A DNA stretch of 64,000 nucleotides from Corynebacterium sp. p3-SID1241 (GTDB lineage Bacteria; Actinomycetota; Actinomycetes; Mycobacteriales; Mycobacteriaceae), in contig JALXWS010000002.1 of assembly GCA_025144025.1 (NCBI GenBank), positions 62,001 to 126,000 of the forward strand. The letters run 5' to 3'. Under the pieces are notes generated by a model that worked only from the letters and a program-made list of their open reading frames with translations, had not been told where the DNA came from and did not search any database. Both the position numbers and the translations under genes were made by a program. Positions 1 through 8,764 of this stretch are shown one piece after another (positions within the stretch are counted from its first letter, which is position 1; the number at the start of each line of letters is the position of its first letter).

Positions 1-505
1 AAAAAGAGGCGACGTCGGCAAGCGAGCCGGCATGCTGGTGAAGTTCTGCAATTAGCGCGGAAGGGCCGGTGATAGAAAGCGTCCATGGCTTTCCTGCGGC
101 ACGGCGCCGCAAACTCACGCCAGGCTTTGGGTCGCGTGGCGCGCGCATCTCGCGCAGCTTCTTGCGGGCACGCCTGTCCATCTCCCGCGTATCGCAGGCG
201 ATGTGGGTGAGCTCAGCGCGCAGGGACCAGGCGCGGGCTTGGGTGGGTGCGCGCCGGGCATGCTTTTCGATGACCTCCAGCGTCGTCAGCGAATGGCGGT
301 TGCGGCGCGCCCCATCCACCGCGCGGCGTTGGCGGCGGCGAAAGCTGGTAGGGCCGAAATAGACCTGCGCGAGCTGTGTAATAATCTCCGCTGCGGCATC
401 GGGCATGCCCGCGGCGGTAAGGTCCGCGGAGGACGCATCAGCGGCCTCGGCGAGGATGTCCATCGCCGAGTTGAGCGCCGCGATATAAGCCCGAATGTGT
501 TCCAT
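1..505 (-). CDS. DUF222/HNH-endonuclease-like protein, N-terminal part (cut by window edge)
   Basis: An open frame runs from ATG at 505 leftward through base 1 with no stop, giving 168 residues; the C-terminal half lies outside the window. The protein aligns by eye with the complete protein at 16512-17513: both share a TSF/TRF-RRQRRA-type basic stretch, an IEKHARR/IEKYARK segment, a KPGV segment and PWTL-I-G near residues 145-155. That relative ends in an HNH motif, so this is probably the same family of DUF222/HNH proteins common in Actinobacteria. Its function is unproven. A -10-like TAGCAT (513-518) ends 7 nt before the ATG, which suggests a leaderless mRNA. The visible part carries no catalytic motif, so nuclease activity is only inferred. 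Confidence 0.75.
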   Translation of the reverse strand, partial: MEHIRAYIAALNSAMDILAEAADASSADLTAAGMPDAAAEIITQLAQVYFGPTSFRRRQRRAVDGARRNRHSLTTLEVIEKHARRAPTQARAWSLRAELTHIACDTREMDRRARKKLREMRAPRDPKPGVSLRRRAAGKPWTLSITGPSALIAELHQHAGSLADVASF

Positions 506-566
506 GTCCCTGATGCTAAAAGCGCTGCGTGGGCAATGCGCGCCGCAGGACCCAAGGAGGGCGATA

Positions 567-1103
567 TTAGCTGGGAGGGCGGATGGCGAAGCTGCCCCAG
601 GCAGCGTCGGCGGGCGCGGGTTCCACGGCGGCGACGGAGGGGGTAGAGGCGACGTCGGCAAGCTGGGCGCCGGTACCCCACACCACGGCGGCGCTCACCG
701 CGCTGGGTCGCTGCCCGTAGGAGGCATCGATGCGGTCGAAAGCACGCTGGATGACGGCGGCGCGATCCTCGCCGGCGGTGGGCTCCGGGACGTCGACGGG
801 GGCGGTGGAGCCAATGAGGATGGCGTTCATGCGCGGGGCCGCGGCAACGGCGGCCGCGGCGGCCACGGGCGGCAATTCCTCGTCGAAGGTGACAAGGGCG
901 TAGGCAGGCGCGTCTGGAATATCGCTGCCGGACACGCGCGCGAAATACTCCTCGCGCGATTCCCCATCCGGGCCGAGCTGGTCTCCTTGCACCTGCGAAG
1001 AAGCCTGAGTCCCCAAGGCGCCGAAGAGGGCAAGCGCCCCGATAAAAAGCACCGAGAGCACTGCCAAGGCCGCTAGCCGACGCCGCCGGTAGACCTTCCT
1101 CAT
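567..1103 (-). CDS. Hypothetical membrane-anchored protein
   Basis: A 178-residue protein that I do not recognise. It has a basic start ([10 protein letters not shown]), one hydrophobic segment at about residues 9-31 that could be an anchor or uncleaved signal, and then an Ala/Pro/Asp-rich extracytoplasmic part of about 145 residues. No cysteine lipobox or catalytic motif is visible. Its ATG overlaps the stop of the rluD-type gene in an ATGA junction (1100-1103), so it is translationally coupled as the last gene of the lspA-rluD operon. The long leftward frame that overlaps it in another phase (286-1230) has no such signals and was discarded. Location in the membrane is predicted; the role is unknown. 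Confidence 0.7.
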   Translation of the reverse strand: MRKVYRRRRLAALAVLSVLFIGALALFGALGTQASSQVQGDQLGPDGESREEYFARVSGSDIPDAPAYALVTFDEELPPVAAAAAVAAAPRMNAILIGSTAPVDVPEPTAGEDRAAVIQRAFDRIDASYGQRPSAVSAAVVWGTGAQLADVASTPSVAAVEPAPADAAWGSFAIRPPS

Positions 1104-2026
1104 CCCCGCAAAACCTCCAAAGCGTGCTCGAGATCGGCCGGGTACGGTGCTTTAATCTCGAACCACTTGCCGGTACCGGGGTGGGTAAAGCCGAGCTTGA
1201 CCGCGTGCAGCCATTGGCGCTCGAGCCCAAGACGCTTGGCCAGGTTCGGATCCGAGCCGTACATAGGATCGCCCACGCACGGGTGACCGGTTGCAGACAT
1301 ATGCACGCGGATCTGGTGGGTGCGGCCGGTCTCTAGGTTCACCTCGTTGAGGCTGGCCTCGCGGAATGCTTCTATGAGGCTGTAGTGGGTGACGGCCGCT
1401 TTGCCGTCGTCAAGCACGGCGAATTTCCAGCCCGACTTGGGGTGACGACCGATGGGCGCATCGATGGTGCCCTCAATAGGGTCAGGCAGGCCTTGCACCA
1501 CGGCATGGTAGGTCTTTTTCACACTTCGACATTTAAAGGCGTGCTTGAGCGCAGAATAGGCGCGCTCCGAAGAAGCCACGACCATCACGCCAGACGTACC
1601 AACATCGAGTCGGTGCACGATGCCTTGGCGCTCGGTCGGGCCGGATGAAGCCACGGTATAGCCAGCCGCGCGCAGCCCGCCGATGACAGTCGGCCCGTCC
1701 CATCCCACGCTCGGATGCGCGGCCACGCCCACCGGCTTATGCACGCAAATAATATCGGCATCGCTGTAGAGCACATCCATGCCCTCAACCAGTTCTTCGC
1801 GCGGCAGCAACGGCTTTTCTGGCTCCGGCAAAAGCACCGAGACCACGTTTCCGGAGGTCAACCGCTCGGACTTGCTCAGCTCCTGGGAATCGATGGTCAC
1901 GCTGCCCTCGGCGCACAACTGCGCGGTGGCGCTGCGGGAAAGGCCAAGAAGCTTGGCCAGGGCGGCGTCGGCACGCATGCCCTCAAGGCCTTCGGGGATT
2001 GGAAAGCTACGCATTTGCCTATTCAT
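1100..2026 (-). CDS. rluD: RluA/RluD-family 23S rRNA pseudouridine synthase
   Basis: Isomerises uridine to pseudouridine in large-subunit rRNA. The 308-residue protein has an N-terminal S4-like RNA-binding domain (about residues 15-75) and the RluA catalytic core with the HRLDVGTSG motif, whose Asp is the catalytic residue of the family, followed by GRTHQIRVH. The start at 2026 is preceded by AAAGG with 6-nt spacing; a second in-frame ATG at 2014 is possible. It overlaps the end of lspA by 8 nt and continues to the next gene through ATGA, so lspA, rluD and the 178-residue gene form one operon. Membership of the RluD group rather than RluA/RluC is inferred from the S4 domain and the lspA neighbour. 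Confidence 0.9.
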   Translation of the reverse strand: MNRQMRSFPIPEGLEGMRADAALAKLLGLSRSATAQLCAEGSVTIDSQELSKSERLTSGNVVSVLLPEPEKPLLPREELVEGMDVLYSDADIICVHKPVGVAAHPSVGWDGPTVIGGLRAAGYTVASSGPTERQGIVHRLDVGTSGVMVVASSERAYSALKHAFKCRSVKKTYHAVVQGLPDPIEGTIDAPIGRHPKSGWKFAVLDDGKAAVTHYSLIEAFREASLNEVNLETGRTHQIRVHMSATGHPCVGDPMYGSDPNLAKRLGLERQWLHAVKLGFTHPGTGKWFEIKAPYPADLEHALEVLRG

Positions 2027-2510
2027 GCTCGGCCTTCCTTTCCTCCAGCAGCATGGTGATGATAAAGAGCACCACACCGCATGTAATGGCCGCATCCGCA
2101 ATATTAAACACGGCGAAAGAACCGACCGAAATATAGTCAACCACGTGGCCAAACCAGAAGCCGGGCGCGCGGAAGATGCGGTCGGCGAAATTCCCCAGCG
2201 CGCCGCCGGCAATAAGCGCAAGGCCCACCGCCTGGCCGGAGTGGGTAATGCGCGGGGCGGCAATGGCCACGCCGAGCACAAAGACCAGCTGGATGGTGGT
2301 AAAAAGCCACGTAGAACCCTCCCCGCCCATAGAAAAGGCGGCGCCAGGGTTAAAAAGCAGGGTAAACCGGAACCAATCCCCAATGACCGGCAGGGGCTCG
2401 CCCTCCGTGAGGAGGGAGAGCATCACTTGTTTCACGGCTTGGTCTAGCAACGCCACGGCGATGACTACCGCAGCGATAAGTCCTGTCTTACTCCTTCGTT
2501 TTTGGCTCAC
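2019..2510 (-). CDS. lspA: Lipoprotein signal peptidase (signal peptidase II)
   Basis: Aspartyl membrane protease that removes the signal peptide of prolipoproteins after diacylglyceryl modification of the lipobox cysteine. The 163-residue protein shows four membrane segments and the family boxes NPGAAFS, ADRIFR...VVDYI and AVFNIAD; the two catalytic aspartates lie in the VVDY and NIAD boxes. Length is normal. The start is GTG, with a -10 hexamer TAGAAT (2518-2523) ending 7 nt upstream and no ribosome binding site between, so the transcript is probably leaderless. A lipoprotein gene diverges from it (2552), with another at 3494, both potential substrates. Confidence 0.95.
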   Translation of the reverse strand: MSQKRRSKTGLIAAVVIAVALLDQAVKQVMLSLLTEGEPLPVIGDWFRFTLLFNPGAAFSMGGEGSTWLFTTIQLVFVLGVAIAAPRITHSGQAVGLALIAGGALGNFADRIFRAPGFWFGHVVDYISVGSFAVFNIADAAITCGVVLFIITMLLEERKAEHE

Positions 2511-2517
2511 CCGGTCT

Positions 2518-2544
2518 ATTCTAAACCGGAGCGTCCGGTATTTT
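2518..2544. promoter_or_regulatory. Divergent leaderless promoters of lspA and the 2552 lipoprotein
   Basis: TAGAAT on the minus strand (2518-2523) ends exactly 7 nt before the lspA GTG (2510), and TATTTT on the plus strand (2539-2544) ends exactly 7 nt before the lipoprotein GTG (2552). Only 41 bp separate the two start codons, so each polymerase footprint covers the other promoter. CCGGT...ACCGG and GCGTCCGG repeats lie between them. The -35 regions are weak. Promoter activity is inferred from spacing. Confidence 0.55.
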
Positions 2545-2551
2545 GGTAAGC

Positions 2552-3493
2552 GTGTTTCGAGTCAAAGTTTTTGCAGCCCTGACCACAGCCGCCGTTGCGC
2601 TTACGGCGTGTTCTTATGAGAAGCCCGGCCCCGCGGTGGAACAGCCCGTGGGCCTTACTATCGACGCCCCGCGAGTCACCGTAGACAATCCCGGCTCTGG
2701 GGAGAAAAAGCTCCTGGAGTACCGCGATATCGACTCCACGCAGGACGTAAACTACCGCGTTACCGAGGGTTTTTCGCAGGACTTGCTCAAAAAGTCCGCG
2801 GCCGAGAAGTTTCAGGCCTCCGACGTCGAATCCACCACCACTACCCTGCCACTATCGGCCAAGGTAGATAAGGCCAGCGAGGACGTTGAAGATCAGTTGC
2901 CGGCCACCCGCAATGCCTTTGTCACGGCCGGTGCCCCGGAAACTTCGGGAGACACCGACGTCTCCTCCGCTGAGGGATTCCAATTTGGCTGGCGCGGCCA
3001 GAATACCGGCCAGATGAATTCGCTGCGCTTGGCCGCGCCCCAAGACGCTACGGATGAGGCCCGCGGCTCCGTCGAGCAGGCAATTATGAAGCTAACGGCC
3101 CTGCCCGTGGTTTTTCCCACCGATGAGGTAGGCAAGGGAGCGAGCTGGACGGTGGATTCGCGCGTGACCGGCGAGTCCACCCTGCTGCAGACCACGCGCT
3201 ATACGGTCGCTTCCATCGAGGGCGACCAGGTCAAGCTCAACGTGGAGGTAGAACAACGGCCGTCGCTAGGCGCGCTGTCCTTTGAAGGCCAGGCCCAGGG
3301 CACGGAGTTGGAGGACAAGGAGCTCAAGGTTTTAGATTCCAGCACCAAGTCCAAGGGCAGCATCACGGTAGACCTGAGCAAGCCGCTGCCCGTGGGCGGT
3401 GACGTGTCTTTCGACACGAAGATCATTTATGGCGCCGCCGGCTCGGAGCTGCGGGTGGTGCAGTCGAGCCTGACGGAGCTGAACTTTTCCTAG
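2552..3493 (+). CDS. Secreted lipoprotein (DUF6263-like), function unknown
   Basis: A 313-residue protein with a type II signal peptide: basic MFRVK, a hydrophobic Ala/Thr/Val stretch and a lipobox ending LTAC with Cys20. It is therefore predicted to be anchored in the outer face of the plasma membrane. The mature part is hydrophilic and beta-rich in appearance, resembling the DUF6263 family as I remember it; no catalytic motif is evident. I chose GTG 2552 over an upstream TTG (2543) because the -10 hexamer TATTTT ends 7 nt before it. It diverges from lspA and meets the next lipoprotein gene tail to tail with no bases between the two stops, in the palindrome TAGCTA. Confidence 0.75.
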   Translation: MFRVKVFAALTTAAVALTACSYEKPGPAVEQPVGLTIDAPRVTVDNPGSGEKKLLEYRDIDSTQDVNYRVTEGFSQDLLKKSAAEKFQASDVESTTTTLPLSAKVDKASEDVEDQLPATRNAFVTAGAPETSGDTDVSSAEGFQFGWRGQNTGQMNSLRLAAPQDATDEARGSVEQAIMKLTALPVVFPTDEVGKGASWTVDSRVTGESTLLQTTRYTVASIEGDQVKLNVEVEQRPSLGALSFEGQAQGTELEDKELKVLDSSTKSKGSITVDLSKPLPVGGDVSFDTKIIYGAAGSELRVVQSSLTELNFS

Positions 3494-4144
3494 CTACTCG
3501 GCCGGGGCTTCTACAGGGGCCTCTGCTGGGGCCTGCTCGGCGCCGGCGGCGGGGGCATCGCCTTCGGCAGGGGCCGCATCCCCCTCGGCCGGAGCCGGGG
3601 CGGGGGCGGAGGCGCCCGCACCGGTATCCGCGCACATCTCCGGAACCTGCTCTGGCGGCACAGTGTTTTGGATGAGGGTGCAAGCCCATGCCTTCGAAAG
3701 CTTCCAGGTGTCTTCTTCGTAGACGAATTCCACCTGTTCAGCGGTCTGCTGCTGGCCGTCGGCGGTGGTGAAGTTCACGGTGGTAAGCACAGACTGTGGG
3801 TCATAGCCAGGCAGTACGGGATCGACGACCTCAAACTCAGCGCCGGATTCCTCCTTGGACTTTGCCATCGTGTCGAAGATCTCCGGCGCAGTCTCGCCGC
3901 CCTGCACGGTGGCGGTCTTTTCCTGCTCAGAGGCGTTCGGGTCGGTGGCCTTGGCCAAGATGGCGTTGAGGTCCGCCGGGGACGGCAGCGACGGGGCTGC
4001 GGAATCGCCGTCGGAGGAGGCGGATTCCTGCGTCTCGGTGTTGGTTGCGGCGGAATTGTCCTGCTCGTCGTCGGAAGAGCAGGCGGCCAGGGCGGTGGCC
4101 GCGGTCAGTGCGAGGCACGCGGCGCTAAACTTGCGGAATTTCAC
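3494..4144 (-). CDS. Secreted lipoprotein with Ala/Pro/Glu-rich repetitive tail
   Basis: A 216-residue protein. The signal peptide MKFRKF...ALAAC places the lipidated cysteine at residue 22. Behind it comes an acidic Ser/Asp/Thr linker, a compact region (about residues 65-175) and a low-complexity tail made of APAEGD-like units (about 185-216) that may cross part of the cell wall. The GTG start has AGGAG 6 nt upstream. The compact region looks like the small NTF2-like lipoproteins of corynebacteria, but I cannot name a family with confidence. It converges with the 2552 lipoprotein; the stops abut exactly. Confidence 0.75.
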   Translation of the reverse strand: MKFRKFSAACLALTAATALAACSSDDEQDNSAATNTETQESASSDGDSAAPSLPSPADLNAILAKATDPNASEQEKTATVQGGETAPEIFDTMAKSKEESGAEFEVVDPVLPGYDPQSVLTTVNFTTADGQQQTAEQVEFVYEEDTWKLSKAWACTLIQNTVPPEQVPEMCADTGAGASAPAPAPAEGDAAPAEGDAPAAGAEQAPAEAPVEAPAE

Positions 4145-4252
4145 TTCTAACTCCTCACGTCTGGGTTCTAAACTCCCATCAGTTTACAGCTGCACCAACT
4201 TTTTCTGGGCTGCGCCCGCCGCGTGGGCCGAGATTTCTTTAACCTGGGGTGC

Positions 4253-5143
4253 ATGACCCGACTTGCTTTGATCGCCACCGGCGGCACGATCGCGTGCACC
4301 ACCGTGGCCGATGGTTCTTTGGCTCCCACCGTCTCTGGCGCGGATCTTGCCGCTGATATCGACGCCGAGGTGGTGGAGTTTCGCCAGCTCGACTCCTCTT
4401 CTATCACCTTGGCGGACCTCGATGAGCTCATAGCGGTGGTCAATTCACAAACGGCACGGGAGGATATTGGCGGCGTCATCATCACTCATGGCACCGACTC
4501 GATGGAAGAGACCGCATTGGCGCTGGAGATCTTCTGCGGCGGCACAAAGCCCATCGTGCTCACTGGCGCGCAGCGTTCCTACGATCACCCCGAGGCCGAC
4601 GGCCCCAGCAATCTGCGCGACGCACGCGATCTTGCCGCCAACGGGGAGCCCGGGGTTTTCCTCTGTTTTGGCGGTGAGACCATCCCGGCGCGCGGTGCAC
4701 GCAAGCGGCACACCAGTGACCTGCGGGGGTTCGAATCTATGCAGGTTCCCGGCACCACCCCGCACCTGGCCCCCGCCCCTCTAGCGCCGCACCCGGTAGA
4801 GATTATCCCAGCCTATCCGGGGGCTGGCCGCCTGCTGGTTGATGCCGCCGTAAACTCCCCCGCCGCCGGACTCGTTATTGAGGCCATGGGTTCTGGAAAT
4901 ATGGGTGAGGAGATGGGCCGCGCGCTTGCCGACGCCCTCCACGCCGGCCTCCCTGTCATCCTTTCTACCCGCACACCCTATGGCTCGACGGCGCTGTCCT
5001 ACGGTGGCGATGGCGGTGGCGCTAGTCTCAGAAAACTTGGCGCCATCAGCGCCGGCTATTTCCGCCCCGGCCAGGCGCGAATCCTGCTCGCGGCGGCGCT
5101 GGCCACCGGCACCGATCCCGCGGAGCTCTTTGTGCAGGAATAA
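4253..5143 (+). CDS. ansA: L-asparaginase
   Basis: Hydrolyses L-asparagine to aspartate and ammonia. The 296-residue protein carries both asparaginase signatures: ATGGTIA near residues 8-14, with the nucleophilic Thr, and HGTDSMEET near 80-88, with the Thr-Asp pair. The length fits the bacterial family. No signal peptide is visible, so it is probably cytoplasmic. ATG 4253 was chosen over an upstream GTG (4223) because the protein homology begins there and a TAACCT hexamer ends 7 nt before it, suggesting a leaderless start. It converges with dinB, with 13 bp between the stops. The gene name is given by function only. Confidence 0.88.
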   Translation: MTRLALIATGGTIACTTVADGSLAPTVSGADLAADIDAEVVEFRQLDSSSITLADLDELIAVVNSQTAREDIGGVIITHGTDSMEETALALEIFCGGTKPIVLTGAQRSYDHPEADGPSNLRDARDLAANGEPGVFLCFGGETIPARGARKRHTSDLRGFESMQVPGTTPHLAPAPLAPHPVEIIPAYPGAGRLLVDAAVNSPAAGLVIEAMGSGNMGEEMGRALADALHAGLPVILSTRTPYGSTALSYGGDGGGASLRKLGAISAGYFRPGQARILLAAALATGTDPAELFVQE

Positions 5144-5156
5144 ATGCACTAGACGG

Positions 5157-6551
5157 TTAGGATTCGCTATTGAGCCAGTCTTGCCAATCGAGCGAATCGA
5201 GCGGGTCTGCTGGCACGAGCGCGGGATCGTCGGCCGCGAAGGATTTGGTGCGGCCGGGACCCGTGGCGCGGGTTTCAAAGCGCACGCTAACCACCCCGTG
5301 GCCAGCTCCCTGGATCCAACCGTGCCCGTAGTCGGGGTGGTAAACGTCTTGCGTTGCGTGCCAGTGGTTATCGGTTTCCTCTTCCACAGTCAGCGTGGCT
5401 AGAGGCGCAGCGGGGCCGGGCACCGTGTCAGCAATGACTCCGGTTTCATAATCCGTATCTGCCGGCGCAGGACGCACGATCTTGCGATCTAGCTCTGGGA
5501 AAAGCACGTCTTGGCGAGCGGCCTCTAGCCCGGAATAGCTCACCCCTACCAGGCGGATGGGCCCCAGCTCATCGGGGTAGCGGGCAAGCTTGAAGGCAGC
5601 GGCGGTGAGCACGGCGGCGTCGTCAGTCGCGTACGGCAAGGTGGTCGACCGCGACTCGATGTGGAAATCCGCCATGCGCAGCTTCACCGTTACCGTGCGC
5701 GCGCCGCGCCCGTCCTTGAGCAGGCGACGATGCGCGCCTTCCGCTGCGCGGGCTATAGCTGCATCGACCTCGGGGGCAGTCTGCAGGTCTTTCGGGTAGG
5801 TGTGCTCGGTAGAAATCTGCTTAGAGATAGCACGCGGCGCCACCTCACGGTCATCAATGCCGCGGGCCAGCTGCCACAGCTGCAGCCCCACCACACTGCC
5901 GATGGAAATCTCTACTTCCTTGTGCGTCATCGCCGCTAGCTGCCCAATGGTTTCTACGCCGATGGACTTGAGCTTCGCTCCGGTCACCGGTCCGACTCCC
6001 CACAGCTTGTTCACCGCAAGGGGGTGCAGCATATCTAGCTGGCGCTCCGCTGGGATAACAAAGGTGCCATCAGGCTTCGCTTCGCCCGATCCAATCTTGG
6101 CAAATTGTTTGCCCGATCCCGCCCCAATGGAGCACGGCAGACCCGTCTCTTCCCGAATGAGCGCGCGCAGCTCATCAGCCCAGCGCTTGACCTCCTGCGC
6201 GCTCGCCCCTTCTAGGACGGCGGGTTCCATAAAAGCCTCATCGATAGAAAGCTGCTCAATGACCTCCACGTGTTGCGCGATGATGTTAAAAACGCGCCGC
6301 GAGGCCGCCGCATACACCGCCCGGCGCGGCTGCACTACCACCGCGCGAAGTCCAACAAGCTGCTGCGCGCGATACATCGGCATGGCCGAATGCGCGCCGT
6401 ACTCGCGCGCCTCATAGGAGGCGCCGGCCACCACGCCGCGCCCACTGGTGCCTCCCACCAAAACGGGACGCCCCTGCAGCGTAGGCCGGGTCAGCTGTTC
6501 GACAGATGCATAAAAAGCGTCCATGTCGATATGTAAAACCCAGCGTTGCAT
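5157..6551 (-). CDS. dinB: DNA polymerase IV (Y family)
   Basis: Error-prone translesion DNA polymerase. The 464-residue protein has the Y-family catalytic boxes DMDAFYASVEQ (about residues 8-18) and SIDEAFME (about 100-107), whose acidic residues bind the two metal ions, then helix-hairpin-helix sequence and a little-finger domain. It is about 100 residues longer than E. coli DinB because of an acidic C-terminal extension seen in actinobacterial relatives; no clear beta-clamp motif was spotted. TAGACT (6559-6564) ends 7 nt before the ATG, so the mRNA is probably leaderless. I saw no obvious LexA box in the upstream 150 bp. Confidence 0.92.
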   Translation of the reverse strand: MQRWVLHIDMDAFYASVEQLTRPTLQGRPVLVGGTSGRGVVAGASYEAREYGAHSAMPMYRAQQLVGLRAVVVQPRRAVYAAASRRVFNIIAQHVEVIEQLSIDEAFMEPAVLEGASAQEVKRWADELRALIREETGLPCSIGAGSGKQFAKIGSGEAKPDGTFVIPAERQLDMLHPLAVNKLWGVGPVTGAKLKSIGVETIGQLAAMTHKEVEISIGSVVGLQLWQLARGIDDREVAPRAISKQISTEHTYPKDLQTAPEVDAAIARAAEGAHRRLLKDGRGARTVTVKLRMADFHIESRSTTLPYATDDAAVLTAAAFKLARYPDELGPIRLVGVSYSGLEAARQDVLFPELDRKIVRPAPADTDYETGVIADTVPGPAAPLATLTVEEETDNHWHATQDVYHPDYGHGWIQGAGHGVVSVRFETRATGPGRTKSFAADDPALVPADPLDSLDWQDWLNSES

Positions 6552-6673
6552 GCGGCCCAGTCTAATAGGCGCACCCCTTCATGCACTCCTGGCTGTTTGC
6601 GTGCCGTTAATTAAAGCTTTTATTTCTTTCCATCTTCACGTCACCCACATGCAATATTACGGCCTTATCTTTT

Positions 6674-6702
6674 TTGAGGTTATTTCTTGAAGAAAGTATT
6701 TC
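6674..6702 (+). promoter_or_regulatory. Promoter of the ABC importer operon with a 13-bp dyad in its spacer
   Basis: TTGAGG (6674-6679), a 17-bp spacer and TATTTC (6697-6702) are followed 7 nt later by the ATG at 6710, so transcription is predicted to start at the start codon. The spacer contains TTTCTT-G-AAGAAA (6683-6695), a dyad with a single central base, placed where a repressor would block polymerase. Confidence 0.6.
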
Positions 6703-6709
6703 GCTGATT

Positions 6710-7690
6710 ATGGACTCACCCCACGTCATCTTGCGCGGCGTTACGCGCGAATTCGCCGATAATACGGGCCTCCACGAGACCGATCTGAGCATCAACCGCG
6801 GTGAATTCGTCTCTATTCTCGGACCTTCCGGCTGCGGCAAGTCCACCCTGCTGCGTTGCATAGCCGGATTAGAAACGCCTGACTCGGGAACCATCTCCTT
6901 CGGAGAGATGGAGGTATTTGGTCCACGAACCAACGTGGCCGTCAATAAGCGCGGGCTTTCGATGGTCTTCCAGGACCTCGCACTGTGGCCGCACATGACA
7001 GTGGAAAAGAACATCGAGTTTCCGCTGACCACCCCAGGCAATAAGGTGGCGGCAGGCCAGCGGGCCGAGAAGGTCCGCGCCTGCATGGACATGGTGGGCA
7101 TCGCTTCCAAGGCGAAGGCGCGGCCGAACCAACTTTCCGGTGGCCAACAGCAGCGCGTTGCCATCGCCCGCGCGTTGGTTTCTAATCCAGATGTCCTGCT
7201 TATGGATGAGCCGCTGTCCGCCCTCGACGCCGCGCTGCGCGTGCAAATCCGCGCAGAGCTCACCCAGCTGGCACAGGAGCTGGGGCTGACGGTCATCTAC
7301 GTCACGCACGACCAAGCCGAGGCACTTGCCATGTCGGATCGCGTCGTGGTTATGAATCAGGGCCATATCGAACAATTCGCGGATCCGGTCACCCTTTACG
7401 AACAGCCGGCCACCGATTTCATCGCTGGCTTCGTAGGCACCATGAACCGCCACCCACAGCTACCCAGCGTACGTCCAGAAAATCTCACCGTCACCACTGC
7501 GGAGGAGGACACCGGCGCCTCCCCGCGCCGGGTCGAGGCGCAGGTTCTTGGCGCTCACTACATCGGCGGGCGCTACGAGTTGCGCTGCAATGTTCCCGGG
7601 GCCGAGGAGCCGTGGGTGGCATTTTCACCGCGCCGCATCACTCGCGGCGAGACCGTCCACCTCAACTATCCATCTTCTCTTTCTGCATAG
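6710..7690 (+). CDS. ABC transporter ATPase (ferric-iron/polyamine/phosphonate-type importer)
   Basis: Energises the importer formed with the next two products. The 326-residue protein has Walker [10 protein letters not shown] (about 38-46), Q-loop, signature LSGGQQQR, Walker [12 protein letters not shown] and switch histidine VTHDQAEA, then a C-terminal regulatory TOBE-like part. This is the FbpC/PotA layout. The start at 6710 rests on a well-formed leaderless promoter; the upstream TTG (6674) is the -35 element itself. The lipoprotein gene follows after 9 nt and the permease 3 nt after that, so this is an operon. Family resemblance does not decide between ferric iron, phosphonate and similar substrates. 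Confidence 0.9.
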   Translation: MDSPHVILRGVTREFADNTGLHETDLSINRGEFVSILGPSGCGKSTLLRCIAGLETPDSGTISFGEMEVFGPRTNVAVNKRGLSMVFQDLALWPHMTVEKNIEFPLTTPGNKVAAGQRAEKVRACMDMVGIASKAKARPNQLSGGQQQRVAIARALVSNPDVLLMDEPLSALDAALRVQIRAELTQLAQELGLTVIYVTHDQAEALAMSDRVVVMNQGHIEQFADPVTLYEQPATDFIAGFVGTMNRHPQLPSVRPENLTVTTAEEDTGASPRRVEAQVLGAHYIGGRYELRCNVPGAEEPWVAFSPRRITRGETVHLNYPSSLSA

Positions 7691-7699
7691 GAGCCACAC

Positions 7700-8761
7700 A
7701 TGTTCACCAAAAAGTTTACTGCCGCCATCGCCACCACCGCTGTTGGAGCGCTCGCCTTGACCGGTTGCGGGTCCGTTGAGGACAGCACCGAAACCGCTAC
7801 CGACGAGTCCACCTCTTCTGCTGAGAAGTGGAAGGCGCCTGAAGGTCTATCCGGCGAGGTGGATTACTACTCCGCTAACCCGCAGGGTCTTACCGACGCC
7901 CTCGTGGAGGCCTTCGAAGAAAAGACCGACGTCCACGTCAATGTTTTTGCCGACACCACCGGAAAGATCACCGCCAAGCTCAAGGCAGAGGAAGCAAACC
8001 CGCAGGCTGACGTCGTCTACCTCGCCTCGTGGGCGGCAGCTAGCAAGCAGGACAAGTCCGGCGCCCTTGAAAAGTACACGCCGGAGGGAGCGGACAAGAC
8101 TGAGCCCAAGTGGGCGTCGGAAAGCGGCACGTTTACCGGCCGCGATGGTTCGGCTCTGGCACTGGTAACCAACACCAACGTCGTGGACGAGGCCCCGAAA
8201 GACTGGGAGGACCTCACCGATGAGAAGTACAAAGACCAAATCATCATGCCGGACCCGCGCGAATCCGGTACCGCAGCCGACCTCATCGCGGCCATGGTGG
8301 ACCAATGGGGCGAGGAGAAGACCTGGGACCTCTTTGACAAGCTCTTTGACAACGGCATGATCGTCCAAGGTGCCAATGGCCCAGCGCTCGACCAGGTCAC
8401 CTCCGGTTCCCGTGGCATCGTCCTCGGCGGCGTTGACTACTCCGCATACTCCGCGCAGAAAAAGGGTGAGCCGCTCGAGGTCGCCATCCCTACTTCCGGT
8501 ACCACGGTCACCCCGCGCCCAGTCATGATCCTCAAGTCCTCCGATAACAAGGAAGCCGCAGAGGCTTTCGTGGACTTCATGTTCTCCGAAGAGGCACAAG
8601 AAATCTCCGCCTCCAAGAACATGATTCCGGCCAATAAGGACATCGCTCCAAAGAACGGCCCGAAGCTGGATGAGATTAAGACCCTCAACGATGACCTCGA
8701 TGGCCTGGTTTCTCAGTCCAAGGACATCAAGGAAACCTTTGCCAAGCGCTATTTGAAGTAA
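7700..8761 (+). CDS. Periplasmic-type substrate-binding lipoprotein of the ABC importer
   Basis: Captures the substrate outside the membrane for the fused permease. The 353-residue protein starts with a lipoprotein signal peptide ending LTGC (Cys23), an acidic linker, then a family-1 solute-binding fold of the FbpA/AfuA/PhnS type (about residues 48-350) beginning VDYYSANPQGLTDAL. A YSAYS segment in GGVDYSAYSAQKKG falls where iron-binding relatives have a tyrosine pair, but the match is too loose to call iron. Because the cluster also encodes a metallophosphoesterase, an organophosphate or phosphonate ligand is at least as likely. Substrate unresolved. Confidence 0.88.
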   Translation: MFTKKFTAAIATTAVGALALTGCGSVEDSTETATDESTSSAEKWKAPEGLSGEVDYYSANPQGLTDALVEAFEEKTDVHVNVFADTTGKITAKLKAEEANPQADVVYLASWAAASKQDKSGALEKYTPEGADKTEPKWASESGTFTGRDGSALALVTNTNVVDEAPKDWEDLTDEKYKDQIIMPDPRESGTAADLIAAMVDQWGEEKTWDLFDKLFDNGMIVQGANGPALDQVTSGSRGIVLGGVDYSAYSAQKKGEPLEVAIPTSGTTVTPRPVMILKSSDNKEAAEAFVDFMFSEEAQEISASKNMIPANKDIAPKNGPKLDEIKTLNDDLDGLVSQSKDIKETFAKRYLK

Positions 8762-8764
8762 CCA

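Noticed and set aside
286..1230. Long minus-strand frame of 314 codons overlapping the hypothetical protein and rluD
   Set aside because: It has an Arg-rich low-complexity composition and overlaps two better-supported genes in other frames.
4728..4742. tRNA-like GGTTCGAATCT sequence
   Set aside because: It lies inside the asparaginase gene, and no acceptor stem, anticodon arm or other tRNA part surrounds it.
7700..8761. Assignment of the importer as a ferric-iron transporter
   Set aside because: The tyrosine ligand pattern is not convincing and the coupled phosphoesterase points elsewhere, so the substrate was left open.
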